Shown here: piece after piece, positions 11,701 through 24,842 of the stretch
How positions within the stretch are numbered: position 1 is the stretch's first letter
How the letters are laid out: every line of letters starts with the position of its first letter
Origin: Coffea arabica
Lineage: Eukaryota > Streptophyta > Magnoliopsida > Gentianales > Rubiaceae
DNA length: 64,000 nucleotides
NCBI RefSeq assembly: GCF_036785885.1
Contig: NC_092329.1
Span: 8,308,001-8,372,000 of the forward strand
Reading direction: 5' to 3'
Translations under genes and position numbers: made by a program
Notes under the pieces: model-generated
Seen by the model: the letters and a program-made list of their open reading frames with translations, nothing else
Told to the model about the DNA's origin: nothing
Database searches by the model: none

Positions 11701-14678
11701 ATCTCCAGGCAGTTTTAACTTTTATCAGCTTTTTGTAAGTTGTTTACATGAGCAAATCTTTTACCAGTCTTTTTTTGTTTTTCAAAGCTGATCAACACTG
11801 CATTTTCCGTGCAATATCTACTAGTAAAAACTTTCGATGACTACCACTACTTTTAAACAGATACATATGTCATCATGCTCACACCCTGTGTGCCCTGCTG
11901 CGTGGACCTCATCAAAAGTTAAAAGTAGTACTTGGATTGATATCCAAGATTATTTTTTTAAAAAAAAAAAAGATTAATAGAACTTGATTAGCAAGTTTTA
12001 CCTTTATTATGCCCTAAATCGTGTATTTGACAAAATATTGGGTCAATTTGACTGAAGAGAAATTATACATATTGAAGGCTTGAACTCTATGTATAAGCGT
12101 TTCTGAGTTTTGCAGGTATCATACACAAATCCAGTATGTAACGAGGGAGGACTGAATTAAATGATAAGGCAGAAGGAATGGTAAGTAAGAGATACTGAAT
12201 TTAAGACCTTCCGCGTACAAAGGAAAAAAAATTCAATATGTAAATAATATCTGTGGTGCGTCAGCTAGCGTCACCAACAGACAAATAAGGGGGAGAAAAA
12301 TGGAAGTACTACGTAGTATATTATCAGAAGAGTAGGAAAACATGAAAAGATTTTAAATGAAACGAAAACCAAGAAAGGAAAAAAAAAAACAAGAAAAGAA
12401 AAGCACATCACTTGTAGTCGAGTACAAATTACTGGAATCTGAGAGTCTAAGTTTGTTCCAAAACTGTCAAGATTTCTGTTATGGTTCTTCATAGCAGTCA
12501 CATTCTTACCAGCTGTAGTGAGGGATCATGTATGTGGGAGTACTGCAATCAATCATCTAATTTTTGAGCTTATCAAAGAATGCCACGATGTTGTGGATGC
12601 ATCTTTGCCATATTGAGAACAGATCATACATCACCAGTTTCTCAGCCATTTTTCTTATGGTTGGTGTAAGTTCGGTCGATTGGGACTATTAGCAGTGACA
12701 ATTTTCTGATTGATGGATTATGATGGAGACGGTTGCTAATTGAGTATTTGATCCCTGTTTTCTTTCTTTTTCAACGATAAAAAGATAAGCTAATGCTGCA
12801 AAAATCACGCATTTTCTTCCTTTACGTCGTCATTAATCGCTCTCCTTGTGCTGGGAGATGATGTAATTAAACTCCAAAACTAAACATGCACGTCAAGTTT
12901 TCTGCTGCACTTTTTTCTACACGTAAATTTCCTTCTTTCTCCAAAATTATTTTTAGTGGCTTTCGCAACTTGGTGTTCATCATGATGATTTCAAGAAAAA
13001 ACAACCCTTGTACCATATTATTCTCTTACACCAAATTTGGATCCACCTAAAATATAAAAGAAAAACCAAGAAGTTACGCACTCTTGAGAGTTTGAAAGTT
13101 ACAATTGTTTTTTGAGTTAATCTTATACGCACTGACTCTGTACACATTATTACAGTTAGATTCTTGACCCATATGCAAAATTGAAACTTCAAATTCAAAT
13201 TCAAATTATGTATCATGCATTTAACTGTGAAAGTGTAAACACTGTCACTGTATAGAAAATTAATCCTTGCTCTTAACCACTAATTCTCTCCGGGTTAGTG
13301 TTTTTGTGGAGGATGATTTTGGTTCATGATTTTTTTACTGCACCTTTATAAGTAACAATTCTTAACTTTTGTGGCTGATGACTTTCATTATCTTTTGAGG
13401 CGGACACAAAAAATCTGGGGTGTCGGCCAATTTTTGGTTTTAGTCTATTGGCAAAACTTTGGGCTCCAGCCTTGTGTAAGAGTTTTCACAAACTATCATG
13501 GTTTGATTTTTAGCAGCTGAACCAATGAATTTTGGCGCGTCCAATCTTAAATCTCCAATTTCCATCTGGATTCAATCTCAAAAACTATTACTATTGAGAA
13601 CGACGGATCCTGCTTTTAAAAGGATGGCCAATTTCTGTAGATCATTCATGAAATATTCCAGAGTCCATGGGCCTAAAAGTTTGAAGCTTAGCAAGAGTAC
13701 GGGTGTAAAGTGTAAACAGGTCAGATCTGCAGATTCTCAATTCGTAGTTACATGTCAGGGCCCGTCTGGATCCAAATCCGGTCAAGAATATATGGACTTT
13801 GAAATTAATTTAATAGAATTATTTTCCAATAGTTTTAAAATTTTAGTTGAACATAAAATGTATAAATAAAATATTACCATTTTACAGATCTTTTTCTAGT
13901 AGAAGATAAGTGGGTTTGCAATAAATTTTAATGAAAAAATTTCTATTAATCGAGTCCAAAATGGATCGAAACATGTAAATCCATTTCCGATCCATTTATA
14001 GTCTAAGTAAATGAACCTATTACCTATTCCGAATACAAAATAAAAAAAATAAATAGGGTCTACATCCAATCCAAATTAAACCTAATCTGTTGACAGTCCT
14101 ATGCTAGACGTTTATCCTTCGGGCATGGAGTGCTGATTAATATTTTGTAGCAATTTATTTAAAACTTTTCTTTTGTAGATTTTCAAAAAAAAAAATACTC
14201 CAAGGGGAAGAAATGGGAGCAAAAAGGGAGATTGGTGACGCATTTTCTCCGGGATCCACCAGATTTCTTGTGTAGCTCAGCTTAAAATTGTTGCTGTGAG
14301 ATGTGACATTTGGCCTCAAATCAACCTAAAAAGAAAAAGGAATGGTGAATTGAATAAATGATAATTGGACAATTATTCTAGAGTAAACAAAGATGGTTGA
14401 ATATTGGGCTACATCTAATTTTCCTACAGATTTGGAATGGCCAGCGAAAAGGGTTTTAAATCCCTTTCTGGGCTTTCTGCATAGATTAGGAAAGAAGTTT
14501 AACAGGGCAGTCTTATCCTTTTAGCCACTTGAATAACTCAGCTCAAAGCTGCAGAGTTACTAGAGACTGTTCAAGTATGAAACAGACATTTTTACAAATT
14601 AAATAAAGACTAATATCTGCTGATTCGATTATTTACAGCAGAATATGTCAATAAAGCAACCAGAGTTGAACATATCTT
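8701..14678. other. intergenic DNA between MYB and aminotransferase genes
   Basis: No gene was recognised over about 6 kb. It contains a diverged tandem duplication (9700-9921), homopolymer runs near 9100, 10530, 10895 and 11955, and an AT-rich stretch at about 13690-14105 whose ends (GGTGTAAAGTGTAAACAGGTC, then CTGTTGACAGTCC) faintly resemble hAT-type inverted repeats. That last call is too weak to list as an element. Confidence 0.55.
9700..9921. repeat. diverged tandem duplication, about 116-bp period
   Basis: The words TGCCATATCTTGATATGGTT (9703) and TGCCACATCTTGATACGGTT (9819) start two units. Each unit continues through a shared middle (GTTAGTAG) and ends with AAAATCATACAATCA. The copies differ at many positions, so the duplication is old. 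Confidence 0.7.
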
Positions 14679-17600
14679 TTAATCAATTTCGACAACCCAG
14701 CCCCTATTATCCTCGACAGCACCACTTTGAATTCCTACGAGCCTCGAGTAAAGTTTCTTGCAGACAAGATCGGGGCTGATCTCGTATTCAGTCCTGCATA
14801 AACGGAAGAAACCAATTACTGATGACTCTCTATACCTTATTCATCCAGACAAAGTTGTGAACCTTGAGAAAGCAAATTAAAGTTCAGAAAATGTTCCTAT
14901 AACTCTTGAGTAACTTCATGGGGGGTTAGTCCTGCTTAATCTTCTGCACAGCACGACCTTTTCACAAGATCATACGCTGGGATGAAACAGTGTTGGGATA
15001 ACACTAGAATAAGCATGCATGCTACTTATTACCTTTTACCATTGTATGTGATGCTTCCCACAGCGGCAACACCAACCGCAGTTCCTGTGCAGAATACTTC
15101 ATCAGCATCGATTAGTTCGTCCACCGGAATGGTACGTTCTTCAACCTGGCAACATCATAGAAAAGGCTCAGATAGCCCATAGACTGCTTCAGTCACATTA
15201 GAGTAGCAATAGAACACTTCCAAACCTTAGCATGATGGCAATTATGTGAGCCAATACCACGAATTCTCTTATCATTTTTTCAACTGCCTGCTTAATTAGC
15301 AGCTAATACAGGTTTTTTGCTTACCTGGTATCCAAGATCCTTTGCAATTTCCATCATGCTTTTTCGTGTTACACCTTCAAGGATGGTGCCATTAGTTGCT
15401 GGAGTTGAAAGAATATTTCCCTGGATATATGCATTGGAGTAGTAATAAGTTTAATGGTCCAAACCCTTCAAAATCTAGCTGCAGATTGCGCAGGCTGCAC
15501 TAAGAACATTATAGAGCCCTATATCTATAGTTTCTACTTATACTCTCACATGAACAAGATTTTTCTTTTTGTTAAAGCTTTTGACCTTACGTCCATATTG
15601 TAACCCAATATGTCCGGGTTGTATAGAGTTGTTATTTGTATTAACATATCAGCTACTGAAATAGTTTGATGAGGTAATGGAGTAGAATACCTTGACAATG
15701 AAAATGTTACAAGAAGAGACCTCCTCAATGTTTTTCTTGTTCAGTGAATCTAGGTACAAGACATCAGAGAATCCTCTATCCTTTGCTCTATGTATTGCTT
15801 TTAAGACCTACGCAACACAAAGTAAATGTGAATCTGAAAGGAAACAACAAGAAGGTAAGCAAAAAACAGAGCATTTCTGGTTGGAGGAAATGCATAGAAA
15901 GATTAACTGGCTAACAAGTTCCAAATTTTTAGGCAACATAATCAATTTACGAGTTTATTCAACAAACAGTAGCTTTATGATATCAAAGGTTAATAAGAAA
16001 ATTTAGAAAATAAAATATGTAAACAAAAGCCTTTAATTGGTCTTCTTTGACTTCCTTTGCCATCAAATGCAAGTTTAGATAGGGCCAATATTGCGGTTTA
16101 ATCCATTTCTTTGCATTTTCTGGGGTTTGGAGATTGGGCTGAATAGTAACATGAAGGATCATTTAGCTTACTGGAGCATAATTTGTTATGCTTTTGACTC
16201 CTCCGGCTCCTCCACGTGAAGCGCGATGAAACTCACCCTCCACATATAAGTTTAACGCTGCAGTTCCTTCCTGTATAACCACAACTCAAAATAAACACAT
16301 TCTTCTTTAATGACAGAGAAATGGACAACTTAGGAATAAGAAAGAAGAACATGAAGTGTTTATAATGACAGGAAAGAAGCATATAAAGAAAAAGATCTGA
16401 ACCTTGAAGTAGTTTCCAACAGGCGAAGCATAGACAAGAAATGTATATTCAGGTGATGGAGCCAAACCAAGTACAGGTCCTGTTCCTATGAGCAGAGGCC
16501 TAACATAAAGTGATCCTTTTCCTGGAGGTGGGATCTGCGCAAACTCAAAAGAAAAATAGGTTACACGAAAGAAAGAAAACACACAAAACAAAAATTTTGT
16601 TACCGACTGACAACACAATTGTACTGCAAGAATTTGGGGACTAAAAATAATTACCCAACGCCTGTTAGCCAAGGCAGTTTGCTTCACTGCATTGATGAAG
16701 TGCTCAATGGATGGAGAGGGCATGCACATTCTTTCAGCACCAATTTGCATTCGGATGGCGTTCTGATCTGGGCGGAATAGATAGAGGCCTCCATCTTTTT
16801 TCCTGTAGACTTTCGTACCCTCAAACAATCCCTGTTTCAATTTTCACAGACAGAGAATTAACTTACAGTTTATGTGAGACGACCTGTAGTCCAGATGTGA
16901 TGAGGAACGGAACGTACCTGTCCATAATTTAATACCCCTGCTGAAGGGCTTAACTCAATGTTCCCATATCGGCAAAGTTGGCCTTGCTGGAAATATCCAT
17001 CACTGGGACACTTCATGATGTACATATAGTCAGTTGGCATAACACTGAATCCGAGACCATTCCAATCAATATCAGCATACTCGTCATTGCTGTCAATTAT
17101 CAACATGGACAAAGAAGTGTGGAAGAACAAATTAGAGTCGGGCATGATAATTTGTCCCCATCGCTCTTATTACCATTGCAACGAAGAAATAGTAAATGCT
17201 TATGATACCCATACAAAACATATTCAACTGTCCTCATTTTCCAAAAGGACATGTTTAGCAATGAGTTTTCGATGCAGGCAGCTCCTTATACTTCACGGCT
17301 TCCACTAAGACAGCTACATGGGTTTAGCAGTGAGCTTGCTACATAAAAGTGTGGGATTGTCCAGGGATGGCTGCTCTGGTTGGGCAGGTGGCTTGTTTCC
17401 ACAATACTTCCATGCCTTTGATGATGCCGAGCGTTTTATGAACAGAAGCTCTTCATTTTTTGTAGACATTTTGAATCCAGGTAGTGTAATCTCTTTCGTT
17501 TATTTTTCCTTTGATCTGTGTATGCTTTAAGTGGCTTTCTCAATAATTGGATTTACTAACACAAATACCACTGAATCATGGAGTTCACAAATGAAGAGAC

Positions 17601-19453
17601 GCAAAGCATATGTAGCTCTCACCCAAAGCGCATATGAAGCAATCATAGAAGACATACGACAAGGCAAACACAAAGATGGACCATTGACAAAAACTAAATG
17701 ACATTTTGTTATTTTCTCAGGTCGATGAGGGAAGATCAACAATGGAATGGCACATTCTGGGATCAGCATGGTTTCTGGTGGTGAATGTAAAGGACAAATA
17801 AATCCATTCAAATAACATAAGTACAATGTACAATGTACTTCTTACATTGCACCTTGCTAGGATCCAAGTAAACACAGTACAATGTACAATTCATTGACAA
17901 AATTAATCGAACAACTAAAGCAACCTGCAGAAGGGGATATGATATTTTTGCATGAAGATTCTTGATGTATAAAATCCATGGAGCAAACTACAAAATCTTG
18001 CAGAACCAAATGATTTGACTTGCATGCATCAGGGAATTTAGTTAAGCAGATGAAAGTCGATTAACATTTACCTATAGGCAGATGGTGGTTCACAGGCTTG
18101 CTGTAAAGAAGATGCAGCCTGAGTTGCATAGCTGCTAGCTCCCAACTACAAAACAAAACAAAACAAACAGTTTATTTTTTGGTCGAGTAAATTATCATGA
18201 TGCATGTAGATCACGATTTGTTGTTTTTAGCTAAAATTCATCAATCCATCCTACTTTTTTTTATTAAAAAAAAATCCAGATTATGTATAGTAGCAAAATA
18301 TAAAATTTCCTTAATTAAGATCTTGTTTAGTCGCCAAAAATAAAAAAAAATATTTCAAATATATTATTCTTTTCTTTGGATGAAGTGTATATCTATGCAA
18401 ATCTGTTTCATTACTATTTATTCAACATCCTTTGTTGGATTATCAATATTTGAATCCATAACCACCTAACATATATATATTTAATTATTCTATTTAAATC
18501 TCCTAAATAATTTTTTTTTGGGGGTAAGTAAGATTTGTAAACAATGGAACACGTGAAATTATTCTACTAATCCTATAGTTTTTGCTCGTCTTTAATTAAA
18601 ATGGATGAACTGTATAAGATAGAAATTGCTGACTTTTTTTCCTAGTGGGTTTGGATCTGCTATCCACCAAAATTAGGAAGGGATTGAATTTAAAATAATA
18701 AAAAGCGATAAAATTGACCACACAGCATTATCCCCATTCGAGCGTCTAACTGTCACTGTATATATATATATATGACCACATTTTAGTGAGAAGTTTTGCT
18801 AAGTTTTAAGCAATAGTGACATTTTGTCCTTGCTTTTTACAATGATATCAATGCTGAACCAATTAGCCTGAAAAAATGTGTGATTCACGCTGGTTTTGAA
18901 AATTTCTTTCATAATCCACCAGCTCAACCTAATTTACGATAAAGGGCCTAAACAATTGTGGATATGAAAATCATTTCATCTATTACTAGCATCAGCATTC
19001 TTTTGCTGTTAGAATAAATTCGTGAGTTTTCCAGACAAAAACAAAATAATAATGTATATTTGATATCTTTTTATATCAAGAAAAATAACGGCTGTTATCA
19101 ACATTGCATGCTGCTCTTCCAAATATTTGGAGGATCAAACTCCTAAACCTCTTTTTTTTTTTTTTTTTTTTTGGGTCCGTCTTCTTCAACCTCAGATTCA
19201 ATTCTATGTTCAAGAGAGAACAGGACAACTGCTCTAGTTTCTGAAGCTAGCCAGATTTAATTTTTTTTTTTCCCTCAGAATTCAAATGGATCAAAATAAG
19301 TAGACAAAATCAAAGACAGCAGAAAGAGAAATGAATTCCAAACAAAACAGAAAACAGAAGACAAAGAAGTTCTTTGACTCTAACCTTTGATATAAGAGAG
19401 CTTAAAGCCGAAGGTTGAATCAAATTACGAATGCTGGTGGTTTTATGAATCAT
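14679..19453 (-). CDS. branched-chain amino acid aminotransferase, mitochondrial type (BCAT1/2-like)
   Basis: PLP enzyme of fold type IV that interconverts Leu, Ile or Val with their 2-oxo acids, using 2-oxoglutarate/glutamate. Ten exons: 19453-19385, 18145-18072, 17089-16918, 16831-16655, 16534-16403, 16270-16172, 15807-15691, 15420-15325, 15145-15033, 14793-14679. All have GT-AG borders and keep frame, giving 387 residues, the normal plant length. The PLP lysine should be Lys234 in [11 protein letters not shown]. Family blocks seen include [80 protein letters not shown] and [16 protein letters not shown]. The first 47 residues ([25 protein letters not shown]) are basic, Ser-rich and poor in acids, as in mitochondrial presequences. 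That form is associated with branched-chain degradation; chloroplast forms do synthesis. Exon 1 codes for only 23 residues before a 1.2-kb intron. A TATA-like TTTAAATATAAGG lies at about 19834-19846. No damage was seen. Confidence 0.93.
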
Positions 19454-20052
19454 CTTGCTCTTCTTTTTGCTCAGTGCAGAACTTCAAAGAAAACCCGTCA
19501 GTTGTATTTCCGGCAAACGTTTAGAAAACGGGTAAAGATTACAAGTGACTATTCAGAAGAGGAAGAACAGAAAGAAAGAACAGGGACAGAAAAATGAAGA
19601 TGATCGAAGAATTGCATATATTAATGTTTCATAATGATCACAAGCAGCGGTGCTCACATATGCAGGCATGCAAATGGGAACTGGCAAGAAAAGGCCAAAG
19701 AATTGGAGAGGTTGAACACGGAACCATGAGCACTTCGACTGCTAGGATATGCATCAAAGCAATTGGACAGATAAAGAATAGGAACAATTGTACAAGAACT
19801 CCTTTACATTTCAAGTTATTCTGTTCTAGTCCCTTATATTTAAATTGACACATTTTCATCTGCAACATATTGGAAATGGTGATATTTTGATCCCAAATTT
19901 CATTTTCACTTGCTTTTGTTCTTGAAAATTTTTCTTTGATTTTCTGTACATTATGATGTATATTGAAGGGAAAAATTTAAAATAGATGATTCCTTATATT
20001 GAGGGACAAAATTGAAAATAGACAATTATTACGTAAAATATAGTATTTCATA

Positions 20053-20318
20053 TTAAGGCCCCATTTGATAACTCACTTAAACTTAATGAATTCAGATTTT
20101 AATATGTTCAGACGCGTTTGATAACCAAAAATAAAACATCTGAATTAATTAAGTGGCACCGAATTTTCTAGACAAAACTTGCCTCCAAGATTAAGGAATA
20201 AACTATTCACTTGTCACTAAATGTGATATATATTCAAATATATTACTGAATTCAGAATTTAGATTTCAAATTTCAGAATTTAGTTTTCAAACTTCAGTTT
20301 TATCAAACGCATCCTAAG
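20053..20318. mobile_element. short MITE with GTTTGATAA-type ends, family C copy 1
   Basis: The left end CCCCATTTGATAACTC and right end GTTTTATCAAACGCATCC form an imperfect inverted repeat, and the interior holds several CAGAATTTAG/AATTCAGA words. The sequence is shared with 35809-36056, including ATAAAACATCTGAATTAAT and ATATTCAAATATATTA. The TTTGATAA core suggests a hAT-like origin, but no 8-bp target duplication was identified. Confidence 0.6.
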
Positions 20319-20965
20319 TTAACAAATCCTGTTTGGTGAAGAAGGAAGAAGCCACAACAATTACACCAAGCATGGGATAAGAAGTTACACACTTCCTGTT
20401 TTTGTCCCTAAAGAAATTTGACCGGAAATAGAATTCGGGCTTATAATTGAGATACACTTTGAATAGGTTAGGGTTCAAAATGTATAATTTAAATGTGAAG
20501 GACTAGACGATGATATTTTGTGAATGGAGGGTTTGATTTGTGCAAAACTCCCAAGAAAATTTAATACCATCTAGTTTTGATTTTAAACGGAGAGGCATAG
20601 TGTGTGAGTGCACATGCGTAGCATGAGTGAATCCAGGCCGACAATTCCACGTCAGTCACCTCCGAGCGATGATGATTCCTTCTCACCTACCCTTCATTTT
20701 CCTTTCGTGACAAAAAAGGAAAGAAACATATGTATTACTATAAAATAAGAGAAATGCTTGTTAATCGCACATTCACGATCAATTTTATAATGCAATTTTT
20801 TATTTATTAGACTATATGATAAAAGAAATTACTGAAGTGCGATTAATAAAGACTGGAATGCGATTCATGATTTTCTACAATAATTAGTCATAGTTTAATT
20901 ACTTGTGTTATGTTGTGAAGGCTTTGGTTCATGAAAGACACAAATAAACTTTTTAACTTTTTATA

Positions 20966-21293
20966 CTCCCTCCGTCCCACTTTGATAGTTCTGTTTTCCT
21001 TTTTCGTCTGTCCCAAATTGTAGTCCACTTTCCAATTGAAAAATGTAGTTGTATTTTAATTTTCCTAAAATACCCTTATTCAATGTAAGTTGTTGTTACT
21101 ATAAACCAATCCCATTTAATGAGAATTGATTCTTTTTTTATCATCAATTCAAGTTCTCATAAGGTTGTACTCTAATTAATGTGAGTTATTTTAGGAAAAT
21201 GGCTACCTAAATTGATTGTTCCAACAAAGTTAACTACTTTTTATTAAACTGTGTGAAAAAAGAATCAGGACTATCAAAGTGGGACGGAGGGAG
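20966..21293. mobile_element. Stowaway-type MITE (Tc1/mariner-derived)
   Basis: 328-bp element starting CTCCCTCCGTCCCACTTTGA and ending with its inverse, TCAAAGTGGGACGGAGGGAG, with TA on both sides (20964-20965 and 21294-21295). The CTCCCTCCGTCCC end and TA target duplication define Stowaway elements. The inverted ends match over more than 20 bases. No coding region. Confidence 0.95.
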
Positions 21294-21477
21294 TAGCATT
21301 GAATTTGGATTCTATCAGATAGGCTCTCATAGTGTGGTAACAAGTATATCCAATTAATCATTGTATCGTGCTCCTTGGATTTATTCATGTTCCTGATTTA
21401 TGTTTTCCAAAAAACTATCCTATGAGACAATACTTGTTGGATTAACCCATTGTATGCTGCCTTATTTGGATTCAGTT

Positions 21478-21650
21478 GAGATCCTCTGTGTCACTGTTCC
21501 ATACCAAATTTAATGTCAATCCCATTTATCACGCTAAGGATAGAAGAAACTTAAATAAATAACATATGACAAGTTAAATAAATAGGTCACTTGATATAAA
21601 TATAGAAGTGACGCAGAATTATCACCACAAAAGTAGCACCGAGGATCCCA
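21478..21650 (-). mobile_element. MITE, family B copy 2, inverted relative to copy 1
   Basis: The reverse complement reproduces 2859-3029 almost end to end (shared words: CACTTCTATATTTAT, CTATTTATTTAA, GTGATAA..GGGATTG). The ends ATCCTCTGTGTCACT and GTAGCACCGAGGATCC are the inverted repeats. Similar length (about 172 bp) and shared ends argue for transposition, not segmental duplication. Confidence 0.75.
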
Positions 21651-22560
21651 TGTAATTTGGATTACCATTTTTTTTTTAATTTTTTTTTAAATTTTTAAAT
21701 TTTTTTTTATTTCACATAAACAAATTGCTACTGTTCATATTTCTATAAAAATTTCAGAAAATAGCAATTCAAACGGGAATTTAAATGTGCCAGCTAACAT
21801 TGTGGGGCCAAATCTGCACGATTTTGATAGTTATGGCAGTCTACTCACAGAATTTCTCCTCAGCTAAAATGACATGAGACCAGTCTTCGGGAACGTGATT
21901 TTTTTTTCCTTGTTCAAAGTTAACCGACGCCCTTGCTCCAAATTAAAGTGATAGGACTAAATCAATTTAATAATTAAAGTTAAGAGATAAGGTTGTCCCA
22001 AATTAAAGTGGTAGGACCAAATGTAGTTCAAATTTTTTTTTTTAAAGAAAAAATTTGGATGGAAGACTATTTGAGTCATTTGCCCTAAAAAAATATCAAT
22101 CTATGAAATTGATTTTTGAATTTTCAAAAAATCAAGGAACAATTTTGGTCAAATCTACTCGAGAACATGGCCTGGAGGTTGGGAAGGTGTACCAAGTCGA
22201 TTTTTTAAAAAAAAATTAAATTTTCCCCCTCATCCTGCCAAACGATACCAACTTAATTGAGAGAAAGTATGCCCCACTACTATTTTAAATGAGGCATAAA
22301 ATACACTATTTCATTGGATTTTTTTTCTTGTTTAAATAGAATTAGAAAGATCTGTTAACGGTAGGTGCAATACAAACAATCTACAATTACAATATTACAG
22401 AACGTACAAATGGTTCTGCACTTATTGATTTCTGTCAGCAGGTTGTTCGCTTTCAAACAACAACGCATCAATGGTAGTTAGTGGCGCTGATTATAATCAA
22501 TTTAATCAAGTAAACAATCTTTTGTAGGCGTGCAAGTCTATCATACCCAAAAATTGTACA
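21651..22560. other. AT-rich spacer, nothing recognised
   Basis: Long A and T homopolymers (for example 21668-21711) and a locally repeated phrase, CCAAATTAAAGTGGTAGGAC / CCAAATTAAAGTGATAGGAC (21939 and 21998 regions). No gene seen. Confidence 0.5.
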
Positions 22561-22998
22561 ACCAAGGATGCATTTGAGAGGAGTTGAGACTTCGAGTAAT
22601 GCATTACTTGAGCTCGATTCGAGATAAAATAATTGAGTTGAAACTCAACCTCAAACTCGACTTCAATGTATCTTAATTGGATTTGAGTTTAATTAAATCC
22701 AATCTAAGTCTAATCAAACTCACCTAATAAAAATTAATACTTTACATATAATTTTAAATAAAGGATATAATTGATATTTCACAATAATAAATATATAAGA
22801 TTAAAAAAAAATATACTATAAAAAAACTTGATTAGGCTTGTTGAGCCTCCGAGTACAAGAATTTGGAACTTGAACTCGACTCATGAACTCAAACGAGCAG
22901 CTTGAACTCAAGTTCGAGTTCAATCAAAGCGACCTCGAACCAACCTGTTGACTGAGTAGATTGTGACTTCGAATTGAGCTAGTTGATTCAGCATCACC
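22561..22998. repeat. dispersed repeat rich in CGAACTCGA words, family D copy 1
   Basis: Dense in words such as GAGCTCGATTCGAG, CTCAAACTCGACTT and CAAGTTCGAGTTCAA, flanking an AT-rich middle. The same composition and order recurs at 23868-24440, 37735-38140, 49283-49742 and 53075-53456. Class unknown, no coding frame; edges approximate. Confidence 0.55.
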
Positions 22999-23867
22999 TC
23001 TAATATAACCAAAGACAATCAACTACATAAAACAAATGAAATGGTTGATTGTCATGAAAATAAAAATTGGGATCTACAAAGAAAATTTTGTAGAATTTTT
23101 ATCAGCTTAAAGTTATGAAAATAACTTCTTTCCTCATTTTCGTTTTCACTCCTCCAACAAGATGTACAATTCAGTCCAAGGCACAACCGTGCTCCTTCTA
23201 TGCAAGCATCCTTTTTTTTTTGGGTCGTTAATAATAGATTTCTGCCAATCCGCAGGGTAGCAGCTGCTACCCAAATTTTGATGTTAGTCCTCATCCGTTA
23301 AAAGAGCGAATTTACATGAGGCAGTGTTGGTCCACAGAGTTACCCTATGTTAGCCTCAGGCCCAACATTCAACTGTATGATGGATTGTCAGTGGACCACT
23401 CCTGGTGGAGACTGGTCTGACAAAATTGGGACCGAGCGGCTCTATTATTGGACCAACAGAGCTGAAACCCAAATATACACCACAATTCAGTCGTCATCTG
23501 TGTCTGGGCTTCAATAGGCTAAGTTTTGATTAAACCCTGGTTTGGAATTATTATGTTTAAATTTTAAAATTAATAGATAATTGTAGAATGGTGTATAATG
23601 TTAATATATATTATATTATATTATAGGTTAAGTCGGAAATAGATCCAGAACCTACAGGTCTTTATAAGTCGAGTATGGAACTTACAAAATGGCCTCTAGC
23701 TCGTGCCAAAAGATTCTATTTGTTTTTTGAGTCGAAATTATATGTTTATCAAAACTCAATTCAAGAAACCCAATTGGCAACCTTATTTGTGTAATTAGTG
23801 AATTCCACCACAAAACTCTTGCAAACCATATATGTTGTGACAATAATGGTCTTTAGGTAAGATTAAG
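22999..23867. other. spacer between two family D repeats, no gene seen
   Basis: Contains a less AT-rich patch (about 23290-23520) without a recognisable frame or splice-supported exon, then an AT-rich run with ATATTATATTATATTATAGG (about 23610-23630). Confidence 0.45.
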
Positions 23868-24440
23868 CCTAAATTTATGAGTCCAAGTTGAATTCAAATA
23901 GTTCTAGTGGACCACTCAACCTCATTTTGAGTTAAAATGCTTGAACTCGAGGTCGAACTCGTTGAACTATTCAATTTTACCTTAATCTAACTCAAACTCA
24001 AATAGATCTAATTAAATCAAGGTCAATCGAGTTTAAATGTTATAATAATGTTTTATATAATTTTAAATAAGGAACAAGATAGACAAATCCCCTACCTTTC
24101 CCTACTTCTTAAATCCCACCCTTCCCCTACTGAAATTTTTTTAAAATTAAAAATACATGCTCCCTCCATCCCAATATTGAAGTCTACACATGCATCTATT
24201 GAATTTAAAATATTTCCATGTTAAATGTGTATTGAGATTTTAAAAAGTTGCTTTGTTCAAATGAGAAGATTGGAAAGCATGTATTGAATTTGAAATGGTA
24301 ATTCTTATTTTGAGACACTCAACTCGAACTCCATCAATGCAAAGTTCGAGATCGAATTTTGATAAAGTAGACTCGTAAATTAATCTCGACTCTTCTGCAG
24401 CGCATGTCTGATTAAACTAGTATCTTCGAACTCATTTATA
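23868..24440. repeat. family D repeat, copy 2
   Basis: Words such as TTGAACTCGAGGTCGAACTCG, CAACTCGAACTCC and AAGTTCGAGATCGAA surround an AT-rich core, as in the other family D copies. Edges approximate. Confidence 0.5.
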
Positions 24441-24842
24441 TTTTGTTAAACTTTTTTTTCCCAATAAATTTCATTTCACTTCTTGGCGAATTTTTGTGCC
24501 TCGAAACTTTTACTAGAATAGGGCATCATGCTTCGTTGAATGGAAAATGTTTTAGTCCAAAACCTACAACCTGGAATGCAAACAAGTACACAGGTATAAA
24601 AGGTTACAATATCCCATCCATATAGTTTTGTAACGGGGACTTCTGCATGCAACATAGTAGTATATTAAGTCAACAAGGAGGTGTGAAGCAGAAATTGCTC
24701 TCAAAAGAACAATACCGAAATAACGGTGGCTTTATTCTCATAGCTCTGCCAATTAGGTACAGACTTTTTTGGATGCGGATTTTGAAAGGCCAAGTGAAAT
24801 GCAAATTGGTGACCAGGAAAAGCCAAAGACGAGAGGATTTTC

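Noticed and set aside
13690..14105. possible hAT-type element with GTAAACAGGTC / CTGTTGACAGTCC ends
   Set aside because: The end similarity is only partial and no target duplication was seen.
16307..16840. 177-codon frame in the aminotransferase locus
   Set aside because: It joins two real exons by reading through an intron; the spliced gene model explains it.
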